DNA of 64,000 nt from Virgibacillus_O xinjiangensis (GTDB lineage: Bacteria > Bacillota > Bacilli > Bacillales > Amphibacillaceae), in the NCBI RefSeq assembly GCF_042643145.1, contig NZ_JBHRSA010000046.1, forward strand, positions 216,062 through 280,061. The letters run 5' to 3'. Each line of letters opens with the position of its first letter. Within the stretch, counting starts at the first letter, position 1. The notes under the pieces were generated by a model, which made no database searches, was not told where the DNA came from, and worked only from the letters and a program-made list of their open reading frames with translations. Positions 26,080-33,548 of this stretch are shown in pieces. The position numbers and the translations under genes were made by a program.

Positions 26080-26546
26080 AGGTGCTTATTGCTTATCTCT
26101 CTTATAGTGGAAATACCGAGGAAACAGCACAAATGATTGCTGAAAGATGCAGGGAAGCAAAGATGGAAGTAGAAATGCACCAAATTGGAGTCGATCCTCC
26201 CATTAATCCGGAAGAATATGCACTCATTTGTCTTGGCACTTTTACGTGGGACAGGGGCAGCACCCCGGAAGAAATGAAGGAGTTTGTCCTGGAGATTGGT
26301 TATAAGCCGGGTCATATTGCTGTTTTCGGGTCAGGTGATACACAATTTGGAGGTGATGAATTATTCTGTCGAGCTGTGGATAAGTTGTGGACATTTTACG
26401 GAAGCAAATGGCCGATGCTGAAAATTGAGCAGTCCCCCAGGGGAAGCCAGGAGAGGAAAGTAATAGAATGGACGGAAGGAGTGTTGTATGATGTCCGAAA
26501 CACTACTGGAAATAGCAAAAACGTTGGAACCACGCCATCCGAATAA
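26076..26546 (+). CDS. Flavodoxin, probable NrdI-like partner of the RNR
   Basis: 156 residues with a flavodoxin fold: phosphate loop YLSYSGNTEETA near residue 8, then LGTFTWDRGSTPEEM near 58 and FGSGDTQFGGDELFCRAVD near 88, matching FMN-binding flavodoxins more than short NrdI proteins. In class Ib systems NrdI, a flavodoxin-like protein, supplies the oxidant that assembles the manganese-tyrosyl radical. Lying between alpha and beta genes, this protein probably fills that role. The start is TTG at 26076 inside the previous stop (TTGA overlap), with GGAGGG upstream. The last 19 codons overlap the beta-subunit gene. Confidence 0.82.
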   Translation: MKVLIAYLSYSGNTEETAQMIAERCREAKMEVEMHQIGVDPPINPEEYALICLGTFTWDRGSTPEEMKEFVLEIGYKPGHIAVFGSGDTQFGGDELFCRAVDKLWTFYGSKWPMLKIEQSPRGSQERKVIEWTEGVLYDVRNTTGNSKNVGTTPSE

Positions 26547-27534
26547 ATCAACGGCCCTGTTTGGCGGAAGGTCGAGCGGTATTTTGAATTGGAACAATAT
26601 AGCCTATCCACACTGGTACAAATTATATAAAAGGCTTGTGGGCAACTACTGGCAGGCGGACGAAGTAAACATGTCCGGTGATATTAAGCAGTTCCCTGAA
26701 TTGACTCAGCAAGAAAAGGATGCCTATCTAAAGATCATCGGCCTATTATCCACTTTGGATGGTCCCCAGACAAGGACAGCACTGCTGCTGTCTCTGTACG
26801 CTACAGACCCTGCAGTCCAATCGATTATGGCAGTGATCTCCCAGCAGGAAGCTGTACACAATGAGAGCTATTCTTATGTACTTTCTTCTGTTGTATCGCT
26901 TGATGAACAGGAGGAATCCTTTCAACTGGGCAGAAGGGACCCTGTACTATTGAAGAGGAATGAGCTTTTGATACAGCAGTATAATCGATTTGCTGAAGTG
27001 CCCTCGATGGAAAATATCCTGAAGACACTGGTATATACTTCCCTGTTGGAAGGAATGTTCTTCTACTCCGGTTTTGCGTTCTTCTATAATTTGGCAAGGA
27101 ACAATAAAATGGTGGGAACTTCCACGATGATCAGCTATATCAACCGGGATGAACTCGAACATGGACGATTCATCTCGGAATTGTTCCGAGCAGTGCTTGC
27201 GGAACGGCCGGAATACAATACACAGGAATTCACTGGATGGATCTATGAGCAATTCAAGATTTCCGTGGATTTGGAAATCGAGTGGTCTACCTATGTACTC
27301 AAAGACGTAGAGGGCATCAATCTGGATGAGATGGCTGGGTATATCAAATACCGGGCAAATAAAATGCTCCGAATGATGGGGCTGAGTGAATTTTATCCAG
27401 AGTTTGTGGATAACCCGATGAAGTGGATCCGAGCCTATGTGGATAACTTTGATGGGACCAAAACGGATTTCTTCGAGCAGAAATCCAGACAGTATACGAA
27501 GACGAGCGACCTGAACGGTTTCGATGAACTGTAG
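26488..27534 (+). CDS. nrdF: Class I ribonucleotide reductase, radical (beta) subunit
   Basis: 348 residues of the ferritin-like RNR small subunit. Metal ligands and the radical tyrosine can be placed: Asp in LLSTLDGPQ, Glu/His/Tyr in QQEAVHNESY (E-x-x-H then Tyr 4 residues on), Glu in LLEGMFFYSGF and the Glu/His pair in RDELEHGRF. With the tyrosine kept, this is not a tyrosine-free class Ic/Id enzyme. The start, ATG 26488 or 26491 after GGAAGGAG, lies inside the flavodoxin gene and gives a 59-base overlap; the N-terminal sequence MSETLLEIAKTLEP reads naturally. The operon ends at a terminator shared with the converging gene. Confidence 0.93.
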   Translation: MMSETLLEIAKTLEPRHPNKSTALFGGRSSGILNWNNIAYPHWYKLYKRLVGNYWQADEVNMSGDIKQFPELTQQEKDAYLKIIGLLSTLDGPQTRTALLLSLYATDPAVQSIMAVISQQEAVHNESYSYVLSSVVSLDEQEESFQLGRRDPVLLKRNELLIQQYNRFAEVPSMENILKTLVYTSLLEGMFFYSGFAFFYNLARNNKMVGTSTMISYINRDELEHGRFISELFRAVLAERPEYNTQEFTGWIYEQFKISVDLEIEWSTYVLKDVEGINLDEMAGYIKYRANKMLRMMGLSEFYPEFVDNPMKWIRAYVDNFDGTKTDFFEQKSRQYTKTSDLNGFDEL

Positions 27535-27631
27535 GCTGGCCACTACTGAATCGGCGACAAAGCGAATGATCAACAGGAGATACGCGCGGTAAATAAGCCT
27601 GAAGCGAGATTTATCTGCAAAAATACTTCAT

Positions 27632-27663
27632 AAAAAGAAATCGGCACTCGCCGATTTCTTTTT
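27632..27663. terminator. Bidirectional terminator after the RNR operon
   Basis: AAGAAATCGGC (27635-27645) pairs with GCCGATTTCTT (27650-27660), flanked by A and T runs, between converging genes. Confidence 0.85.
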
Positions 27664-27664
27664 A

Positions 27665-28930
27665 TTACAATTCATTCAAGGAGATGACCTCACCTGTCAC
27701 TGCATCCACACCGTAATCGGAAGCAATTTTACCACAAAGGATGTATTTTTCCTGGGAGGCTTCATACACGTACACAGGAGTGACATCCACGTGGTCTTTC
27801 AATTTCTGATATGACTCCTCTGTGGATAATCGTGTTTGCTCGGCAGGCTCGAATTGCTGGAAGATATCCACAATCACCTGGTTATCAAGATAGCTGACTG
27901 CATGGAGATCATCCTTGTCCAGAATCAGTCTGATTTTCCGCTCCACGACTTTGTTGGTAGTTTCAGCTCCCTTCAAGTCTGCAAAAATATAACCGTTCTG
28001 TCTGTAAATACCGGCCAGTCGCCAAGTGCCGCTGCCTTCCGGATAGACACGTTGAAGGAAATAGACCGCTTCTTCGACTGCTTTGGCTTGATCGGTTTCC
28101 GTCAATGGCTGTGTATCAGGATCCATCTCGTTTTCAAGTGCTTGTTTTTCTGTCACTTCCAAGGAAAAATCCACTTCCTCTTCAGCAAATTCCTCCTCTG
28201 CTGGTTGATTCCACTCCAACAGGGTATCTTTACCCACATAAGTGAGATGCTTTTCTACTTCTTCAAAGGATATTGTACGGGAAGCGTCATTTGTCAGAAA
28301 GACAGTATTCAGTCCATAAACAGGCAGCCACCTCGTCTCTTCTTCCAATGGAATTTCCATCAGTTTCACTTGTTCCTCGGCAGTCTGCCCAGTTTTGTCT
28401 GTGGTCAGATTGAATGGCTCCCAACGAATATGCTCTTCATCTGGAAAGGTACCATCGACGGAGAATAGGATAAGGTTTCCCTCCTCATCGAATCGTAACT
28501 CGATCGTTCCGGAAGGATAGACGGGAACATTATCCACAGCAGCCTGAAAATAAAGAGTGTCAGCCTGTTCATCGACTAGACGGAATTGACGGCCGAATTC
28601 CAATCCGGTCATTTTCTCCACCCACTCGATTGCGTCCTCTTTGTCGGAAGATGGGAGATTCTTGTTCTCTTCAAAGGTAACACCCTCAGAGAAAATGAGC
28701 TGCCTGACCTGATGACTGTGAATGTCCACCTCGACAACAGCCGTTCCAGCCGGGTTGAAGTTTTCTCCGCTCTCTTGAACATGGTTCGGGAACCATTCCA
28801 TATTTAGAATATAGACGGTTTCATGGAAAGTATTAGTCTGTCTGAAAATGGAGTGCCTCGCCAGTTCATACTGCTGGAGCCCTAATCGGTCTGCCGTCCG
28901 GTTTACCAAATCTTGAAGCTGTTCATCCAT
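27665..28930 (-). CDS. YcdB/YcdC-repeat domain protein, cytoplasmic, function unknown
   Basis: 421 residues from the ATG at 28930, where GGAGG lies 8 bases before. Acidic and without signal peptide or membrane segment. It contains two copies of a PepSY-like unit: the first ends FDEEGNLILFSVDG near residue 140, the second near 340-421 includes KIRLILDKDDLHAVSYLDNQ and closes with SDYGVDAVTGEVISL. This is the layout of the YcdB/YcdC repeated domain found in Bacillus. The biochemical role is not known to me. It forms a single-gene transcript just downstream of the amidase gene's terminator. Confidence 0.7.
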   Translation of the reverse strand: MDEQLQDLVNRTADRLGLQQYELARHSIFRQTNTFHETVYILNMEWFPNHVQESGENFNPAGTAVVEVDIHSHQVRQLIFSEGVTFEENKNLPSSDKEDAIEWVEKMTGLEFGRQFRLVDEQADTLYFQAAVDNVPVYPSGTIELRFDEEGNLILFSVDGTFPDEEHIRWEPFNLTTDKTGQTAEEQVKLMEIPLEEETRWLPVYGLNTVFLTNDASRTISFEEVEKHLTYVGKDTLLEWNQPAEEEFAEEEVDFSLEVTEKQALENEMDPDTQPLTETDQAKAVEEAVYFLQRVYPEGSGTWRLAGIYRQNGYIFADLKGAETTNKVVERKIRLILDKDDLHAVSYLDNQVIVDIFQQFEPAEQTRLSTEESYQKLKDHVDVTPVYVYEASQEKYILCGKIASDYGVDAVTGEVISLNEL

Positions 28931-29000
28931 CGTATAACCTCCAGTTTTTTGTTTAGTATAACATGCCACATTTACAGGGAAAGTCAAAGGTTTGCTTCAT

Positions 29001-29032
29001 AAAAAAAGCTGCCCTCTGATAAGGACAGCTTT
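29001..29032 (-). terminator. Terminator of the amidase gene
   Basis: On the minus strand AAGCTGTCC pairs with GGGCAGCTT and is followed by seven T. Confidence 0.85.
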
Positions 29033-29038
29033 ACTGGA

Positions 29039-30124
29039 TCAATTGAAATAATTCTTCAATCCGCTGGTTAGAGCTTTTGCTGCGTTGGACTGGTAATAGG
29101 ATGTCTGCACTTCCTGCAGATCATTCGGATTGGACAGGAAGCCCAGTTCTACAAGGACTGCCGGTGCTGTTGTATGATTCAATACCCGGTAGTCTCCATG
29201 GTGGATTCCTCCGTTTCGCAGCGGGAGATGGGAGGCAAGGGATCCTTGGACCTGCTGGGCCAGCGATTTTCCATTATTGCTATAATAAGTGCGTGTGCCG
29301 CTAGCGGCGAGCATCGGGAAAGAGTTATAGTGAAGACTTATGAATGCATCTGCACCTTGCCTGTTACTGATGTTCGTCCGCTCGTTCAGTGAAACGAAAT
29401 AGTCGCCGTTTCTGGTCAAAGTAACTGCTGCTCCCGCATCCCGCAGTTCCTGTGCCACATAGTCCGCTGTAGAGGAAACCAAGTTCTTCTCATAGACACC
29501 GTTCAATCCAATGGCACCAGAGTCCTTTCCTCCGTGTCCAGGATCGACCACAATATGGAGGCCGGACAAGGATCCATTAGATGAAATCTTTGTGGTCGGT
29601 ACTGATTCGTGAGCCACGCCACTGCTGCTAGCAGGCATGTCAGTCAGCCAGGAGGCTATCCATCCAGTGGTCCCGTTGCCCATGACTACTTGATGCCAAT
29701 CTCCTTCCGTGCCAGTCATCTGATATGTATCACCGGAAGCGGCAATATCGATGATCTGATTGTTTGTGCTAGGGCCTGTCCTGACTCTGACTCCATTTTT
29801 TTGGATGGTTATGGAATCAGTATAGGACTGACCATGAGAGTTCCCTGATGATGTCGAGACGAGATAATGTTTTGCTACCCATGCCTCTTCCCCGCCGAAG
29901 TACGTTTGCACCCAGCCATATTTTTCCTGGAAGGCGGTAATCGTGTCATTTTTGCTTAAAGTTCCGATAATTTCAGCACTGTCTGAAGGTGCCTCTCTTA
30001 CGTTCAGTATTTGATTGCTGACTTCATATGTTTCTTTGCTGTGTGCACTGCTTTCTTCCGGAGCGAATAATATCAATGATAACAGGAAGCCTGCTCCGAT
30101 GATCAAAAAATTTCTCCAGTTCAT
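29039..30124 (-). CDS. Secreted N-acetylmuramoyl-L-alanine amidase with two SH3b domains
   Basis: 361 residues. An N-terminal signal peptide (WRNFLIIGAGFLLSLILFA) directs secretion. Two bacterial SH3 domains follow (about residues 32-90, beginning VSNQILNVREAP, and 102-165, with GVRVRTGPS), which bind peptidoglycan. The C-terminal Amidase_3 domain (about 185-361) shows the zinc ligands in VVDPGHGGKDSGA and SLHYNSF plus the catalytic Glu in VLVELGFLSN. It cuts the bond between muramic acid and the stem peptide. AGGAGG lies 5 bases before the ATG at 30124. A TTGTGA-N17-TACTAT promoter lies 40 bases upstream. Confidence 0.94.
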   Translation of the reverse strand: MNWRNFLIIGAGFLLSLILFAPEESSAHSKETYEVSNQILNVREAPSDSAEIIGTLSKNDTITAFQEKYGWVQTYFGGEEAWVAKHYLVSTSSGNSHGQSYTDSITIQKNGVRVRTGPSTNNQIIDIAASGDTYQMTGTEGDWHQVVMGNGTTGWIASWLTDMPASSSGVAHESVPTTKISSNGSLSGLHIVVDPGHGGKDSGAIGLNGVYEKNLVSSTADYVAQELRDAGAAVTLTRNGDYFVSLNERTNISNRQGADAFISLHYNSFPMLAASGTRTYYSNNGKSLAQQVQGSLASHLPLRNGGIHHGDYRVLNHTTAPAVLVELGFLSNPNDLQEVQTSYYQSNAAKALTSGLKNYFN

Positions 30125-30165
30125 CAAATCCTCCTTTTGGTGCCTTGACTTTTAATGATAAATAT

Positions 30166-30194
30166 ATAGTAATATGTTCAAGACCAGGTCACAA
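30166..30194 (-). promoter_or_regulatory. Promoter of the amidase gene
   Basis: On the minus strand TTGTGA (30194-30189), 17 bases, TACTAT (30171-30166). Confidence 0.6.
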
Positions 30195-30288
30195 GAAATA
30201 AGGGAATAATATGGAAAATATCAATCGAGGGTCCTATCAAACTTTGTCGTAATCAGGCGGAGGACATATGCTATGATGCCCATATTCG

Positions 30289-30687
30289 TTAGTCCGAGTT
30301 GGTATGGGAATGCAAAATTTCGTGGAAGATTTCTTCGATCTGTTCCGTGGTGTAATTGTAGTTGAGGGCGGTTACCAGGGCCTTTTCAAGGATGTCATAT
30401 ACAGTAGAGACCTTGACCTGTTGTTTTAGAGAAGCGTCAATGTCCTGCACAAAAGTTCCTTTGCCTTGAATTGTCAGCACAAACCCCTTATGTTCCAAAT
30501 TTTGATAGGCTCGCCGGGTGGTAATCATACTTACTTCGAGTTTTTTCGAGAGGGAGCGGATAGAGGGGAGCAGAGTGCCCGGAGGAAGCTGGCCGCCAGC
30601 AATCCATGCCTGAATCTGCTTTTCTAACTGATGATAAATAGGTTCACGTGATTCCTTGGAGAGTTGAATCCATTTCTCAACGGTCAT
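30289..30687 (-). CDS. GntR-family regulator, YtrA subfamily
   Basis: 132 residues from the ATG at 30687 with GGAGG 10 bases before. It has a winged helix (PIYHQLEKQIQAWIAGGQLPPG; LPSIRSLSKKLEVSMITTRRAYQNLEHKGFV, in two parts) and a short C-terminal helix typical of the YtrA class, which has no large effector domain. B. subtilis YtrA represses an ABC transporter operon responding to cell-wall antibiotics. Here no ABC genes follow; the divergent neighbour is a DoxX protein, and repeated TTGTGAA half-sites lie between them. It probably controls the doxX-like gene and itself. Its ligand is unknown. Confidence 0.85.
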   Translation of the reverse strand: MTVEKWIQLSKESREPIYHQLEKQIQAWIAGGQLPPGTLLPSIRSLSKKLEVSMITTRRAYQNLEHKGFVLTIQGKGTFVQDIDASLKQQVKVSTVYDILEKALVTALNYNYTTEQIEEIFHEILHSHTNSD

Positions 30688-30844
30688 TATTCGGTATCCT
30701 CCCATCATTGGTTTCCTGAAAAAGCCAGAAGCAGCATCATGGAGGTACCTTGAGGAGACAGTGAATGCAGCTGTTCTGGTGTTTATATGTATATATACAG
30801 AATACACTGATTTGAATTTTCAGTCAAATACTCATGAGTGAACC

Positions 30845-30977
30845 GTTCACAATTTAGACATATAGTTTTGACTAAATTGTGAAATGGTGAACAAAAGCGT
30901 GTACAGGTCTTGTTAACGTGGTATTCTATACATGTACCAACGAGGTACCTTTACAATATATTGTGAAATACTGAACA
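30845..30977. promoter_or_regulatory. Inverted and direct repeats between GntR and DoxX genes, candidate operators
   Basis: TTCACAATTTAG (30845-30856) and CTAAATTGTGAA (30871-30882) form a perfect 12-bp inverted repeat. The right arm continues as ATTGTGAAATGGTGAAC (30875-30891), which recurs as ATTGTGAAATACTGAAC at 30961-30977, 86 bases on (15 of 17 identical). The second copy lies 45 bases before the doxX-like start. The pattern suits cooperative repression by the dimeric GntR protein next door. The 334-bp gap holds nothing else recognisable. Confidence 0.6.
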
Positions 30978-31021
30978 AGTGAAGCAACAAATAAACGATA
31001 GATCAATAGAAGGAGATGGAA

Positions 31022-31534
31022 ATGATGATGGATTTTATTCGTAACAACAAGGCTGTTGCAGGTATCTTAGCTTTTCTCAGGGTGTATATCGGATATCAAT
31101 GGTTAATGGGTGGATATGGAAAGATAACCAGCGGGGAATTTGATGCAGGCGGCTTCATTCAAGGAGCGATCGCTCAGGCAGGTGGAGACCACCCAGCCGT
31201 TCAAGGTTGGTGGGCAGCATTCCTGGAAACAGTAGCCCTGCCGAATGCAGGAGTCTTTAGCTACATGGTTATGTGGGGAGAATTCTTGGTAGGTATTGCT
31301 CTCATCCTGGGGATTTTCACCAACTTTGCAGCATTGATGGGGATCACGATGAACTTCGCATTCCTGTTCAGTGGTACAGTAAGCACCAATGCACAGATGG
31401 TACTGATCACCGTATTCTTGATCGTAGCAGGATATAATGCCGGCCGTTACGGTTTGGACAGATGGGTGATCCCATTCTTGAAAAGCCACACACCAATTGT
31501 TAAAAATAAAAGAAAGAAAGTTGCGGTTGTCTAA
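31022..31534 (+). CDS. DoxX-family membrane protein
   Basis: About 170 residues with four hydrophobic helices. Family landmarks are LAFLRVYIGYQWLMGGYGKI near the N-terminus and GEFLVGIALILGIFTNFAALMG in the middle. DoxX proteins are small membrane subunits linked with quinone-coupled thiosulfate oxidation in archaea and with oxidative-stress complexes in mycobacteria; the function in Bacillaceae is unsettled. AAGGAG (31011-31016) makes the ATG at 31022 or 31025 the probable start. The gene is monocistronic, ended by the terminator at 31638, and is divergent from a GntR regulator with shared repeats. Confidence 0.85.
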   Translation: MMMDFIRNNKAVAGILAFLRVYIGYQWLMGGYGKITSGEFDAGGFIQGAIAQAGGDHPAVQGWWAAFLETVALPNAGVFSYMVMWGEFLVGIALILGIFTNFAALMGITMNFAFLFSGTVSTNAQMVLITVFLIVAGYNAGRYGLDRWVIPFLKSHTPIVKNKRKKVAVV

Positions 31535-31637
31535 TAAACTTGCTATTGAAACTAGACTGGAAGGGGAGGTAGTGAGTCTTCCCTTTCAGCAATGAAATAA
31601 GCATTTCGACATACACGCCATATGACAGCTTGTACTC

Positions 31638-31679
31638 AGCTTGTAGAGAAACCACGTGGTTTTCTACAAGCTTTTTTTT
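31638..31679 (+). terminator. Long intrinsic terminator downstream of the DoxX gene
   Basis: A near-perfect 17-bp stem centred on CACGTG (31638-31672) followed by eight T. It lies about 100 bases after the DoxX stop, at the edge of the repeat block. Confidence 0.8.
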
Positions 31680-31824
31680 CTGGCCTTCAGGAGCACAGAC
31701 CATTCCCTTTCCGCGGACGAACGCCCGAGCCTCCTTGTGAAACCCCACACTGCGGGGACTCGGATCGCCCGTTTTTCCGCAGGAGTGTCATGGTCCTTTG
31801 CTCCTTAGTCTGAGGTTGAAACCG

Positions 31825-31878
31825 AAAAAGACTCTCCACCACCTAGTTCACCCTAGCTAGATGGAGGAGAGTCTTTTT
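31825..31878. terminator. Terminator-like hairpin inside repeat block
   Basis: AAAAAGACTCTCC (31825-31837) pairs with GGAGAGTCTTTTT (31866-31878). It has A and T ends on both strands, so could act in both directions, but no gene abuts it. Confidence 0.5.
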
Positions 31879-32224
31879 CATATTTTGACGTGCAGCCGTC
31901 ATCAGCGCCTGTTCCTTGACTTCTCTCTTCCGCGCAAGCGACAATAGCGCAGCCCATGCAGTTCTTTTGAATGCCGATCTTTCATGAATTGAAACAAGTT
32001 CCCCACCGCCTGCATACACGCCATATGACAGCGTGTATTTTTGATTTGGGGGAAGGAAGCGAAAATCTACCTTCCCTTGCGATAATTCACCACTACCTCC
32101 GCCGTGTTGGGCGGTCCGTTTTTCCACATAGAGGAAAACGGCCTATTATATATAAATATAGGTTTAAAATTCTCTTCCTCCGTGAAGTATATTGATAAGT
32201 TGTTCACGGGAGGAGACGAGTGAA

Positions 32225-32890
32225 ATGAAACGATGGTTATTACTTATTACAGTTCTGCTACTTACTGTTATTCTAGGTGCATGCGGCGGAGCCGAAGAAG
32301 AGCCTGAAAATGGCGGCACAGGAGAAGAGGGAGAGGAGAAGCTGGATGAGAAAAATGAAGAGAGCATCCAGCAGCAACAGCAGGATTCAGAATCAGAAGA
32401 GGCGGAAAGCGAAGATGCAACAGCAGATGGCCCCCAGTCTGAAGATGATACGCTTGTATCGCTGGAGAATGCAGATGGCGATATCGTAGCAACGGCAACT
32501 TTACAGGAGATGGAATCAGGAGTGAATATTCAGTTGGAAGGAACAGACTTGCCAGCTGGTACACATGGCTTCCATATTCATGAAACAGGTGCTTGTGAAG
32601 GTCCGGATTTCGAATCAGCAGGCGGCCATTATAATCCAACAGATGCCAACCATGGGTTTGATGATCCAGAAGGACCACATGCAGGCGATTTGGAGAACAT
32701 TGAGGTATCTGAAGATGGCACCGTGACTACAGAAGTTACTGCGGATATGGTGACATTGCAGCCGGAAGCAGAGAACACCCTATATACGGACGAAGGAACT
32801 GCACTGGTCATCCATTCGGAGGCAGATGACTATCAATCACAGCCTTCTGGTAATGCAGGAGAACGTATTGCATGTGGGGTAATCGAATAA
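32225..32890 (+). CDS. sodC: Cu/Zn superoxide dismutase lipoprotein
   Basis: 221 residues with a lipoprotein signal peptide and lipobox VILGACGG, then a low-complexity acidic linker (about residues 22-75), then the SOD domain. Metal ligands can be assigned: copper/zinc His in HGFHIHE, GGHYNP, ANHGF, GPHAGD (with zinc Asp) and ALVIHSEADD; structural cysteines in TGACEG and ERIACGVIE. All expected ligands are present, unlike the related B. subtilis YojM, which is reported to lack a copper ligand. It would convert superoxide at the cell surface. The ATG at 32225 follows GGGAGGAG. A terminator follows directly. Confidence 0.93.
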   Translation: MKRWLLLITVLLLTVILGACGGAEEEPENGGTGEEGEEKLDEKNEESIQQQQQDSESEEAESEDATADGPQSEDDTLVSLENADGDIVATATLQEMESGVNIQLEGTDLPAGTHGFHIHETGACEGPDFESAGGHYNPTDANHGFDDPEGPHAGDLENIEVSEDGTVTTEVTADMVTLQPEAENTLYTDEGTALVIHSEADDYQSQPSGNAGERIACGVIE

Positions 32891-32897
32891 TATCACA

Positions 32898-32930
32898 AAG
32901 AAGAGGGCCTCTTGTACAGGCCCTCTTTGA
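32898..32930. terminator. Terminator after sodC
   Basis: AAGAGGGCCT (32901-32910) pairs with AGGCCCTCTT (32918-32927), with AT-rich flanks, between converging genes. Confidence 0.85.
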
Positions 32931-32946
32931 TTTATTTATTCCATTT

Positions 32947-33321
32947 TCAGCAGACATATTCAGCAAGTACTCCCTGGACGTGGTAAATGTTCAATTGTTT
33001 ATTGAATGTTTTCTCTATAGGAGCAGAGGACCCGGATACCCAGATTTTCAGTTCGGCATCCAAATCGAAGGTGCCGGCTGTCTCCACAGAAAAATGGTTG
33101 ATATGCTTATAGGGAATGGAGTGGTATTCAGCCTTTTTCCCTGTCATCCCCTGCTTATCAATCAAAATCAACCGTTTGTTGGTAAAAATCATCAAATCGC
33201 GGACAAGTTTGTAGGCATGTTCCACTTGTTCGGAGCTTGTCAAAAGCTCTGACAATTCCTGTTCGGCTTTATTCACGTCCATCTCGGATGCATTCCCCAT
33301 CATACTGTCAAAAATGCTCAT
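32947..33321 (-). CDS. Bacterial PH-domain protein (YvbH-like)
   Basis: 124 residues, no signal peptide. After a short helical start comes a PH-like core: LVRDLMIFTNKRLILIDKQGMTGKKAEYHSIPY and HINHFSVETAGTFDLDAELKIWV (read in two parts), the pattern of bacterial PH domain proteins (bPH_1) such as YvbH. These fold like eukaryotic PH domains but their ligands are mostly unknown. AGGAGG lies just before the ATG at 33321. It stands alone, converging on sodC. Confidence 0.82.
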   Translation of the reverse strand: MSIFDSMMGNASEMDVNKAEQELSELLTSSEQVEHAYKLVRDLMIFTNKRLILIDKQGMTGKKAEYHSIPYKHINHFSVETAGTFDLDAELKIWVSGSSAPIEKTFNKQLNIYHVQGVLAEYVC

Positions 33322-33548
33322 ACATACCCTCCTTCACTCTTTCCTCCATTGTAAGGCACTATAAGTGTCGTTGCCAGCAATATAATGGCCCGGCAATCAT
33401 TTAAGGTGGGTCTGTCGTTCTATTTATATATCCATCTTCCATCACCCCTACTTTATTCCTGATTGAGGCCAATGGAAGAGGATTATGTTTCCAACCACCT
33501 AGTGCTGAGGTATAATATATTTCGAGTATCGAAGAGAGGGAGATAATG

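Larger units (their letters stand above)
31611..32110. repeat. Composite repeat block (three repeat types)
   Basis: The 690-bp gap 31535-32224 contains: the 19-mer ATACACGCCATATGACAGC twice (31611-31629 and 32014-32032); a diverged member of the 17205/17450 family at 31680-31805 (CTTTCCGCGG ... TTTTTCCGCAGGAGTGT); and a hairpin with a 13-bp stem at 31825-31878. A minus-strand open frame across 31843-32127 carries HERSAFKRTAWAALLS; I recall such frames in intergenic repeats of relatives and do not call it a gene. The block looks like a landing site for repeated elements. Confidence 0.5.

Noticed and set aside
31843..32127. 94-residue ORF in the repeat block (HERSAFKRTAWAALLS)
   Set aside because: It lies in a repeat region, spans a terminator hairpin and lacks a ribosome site; treated as repeat-derived.
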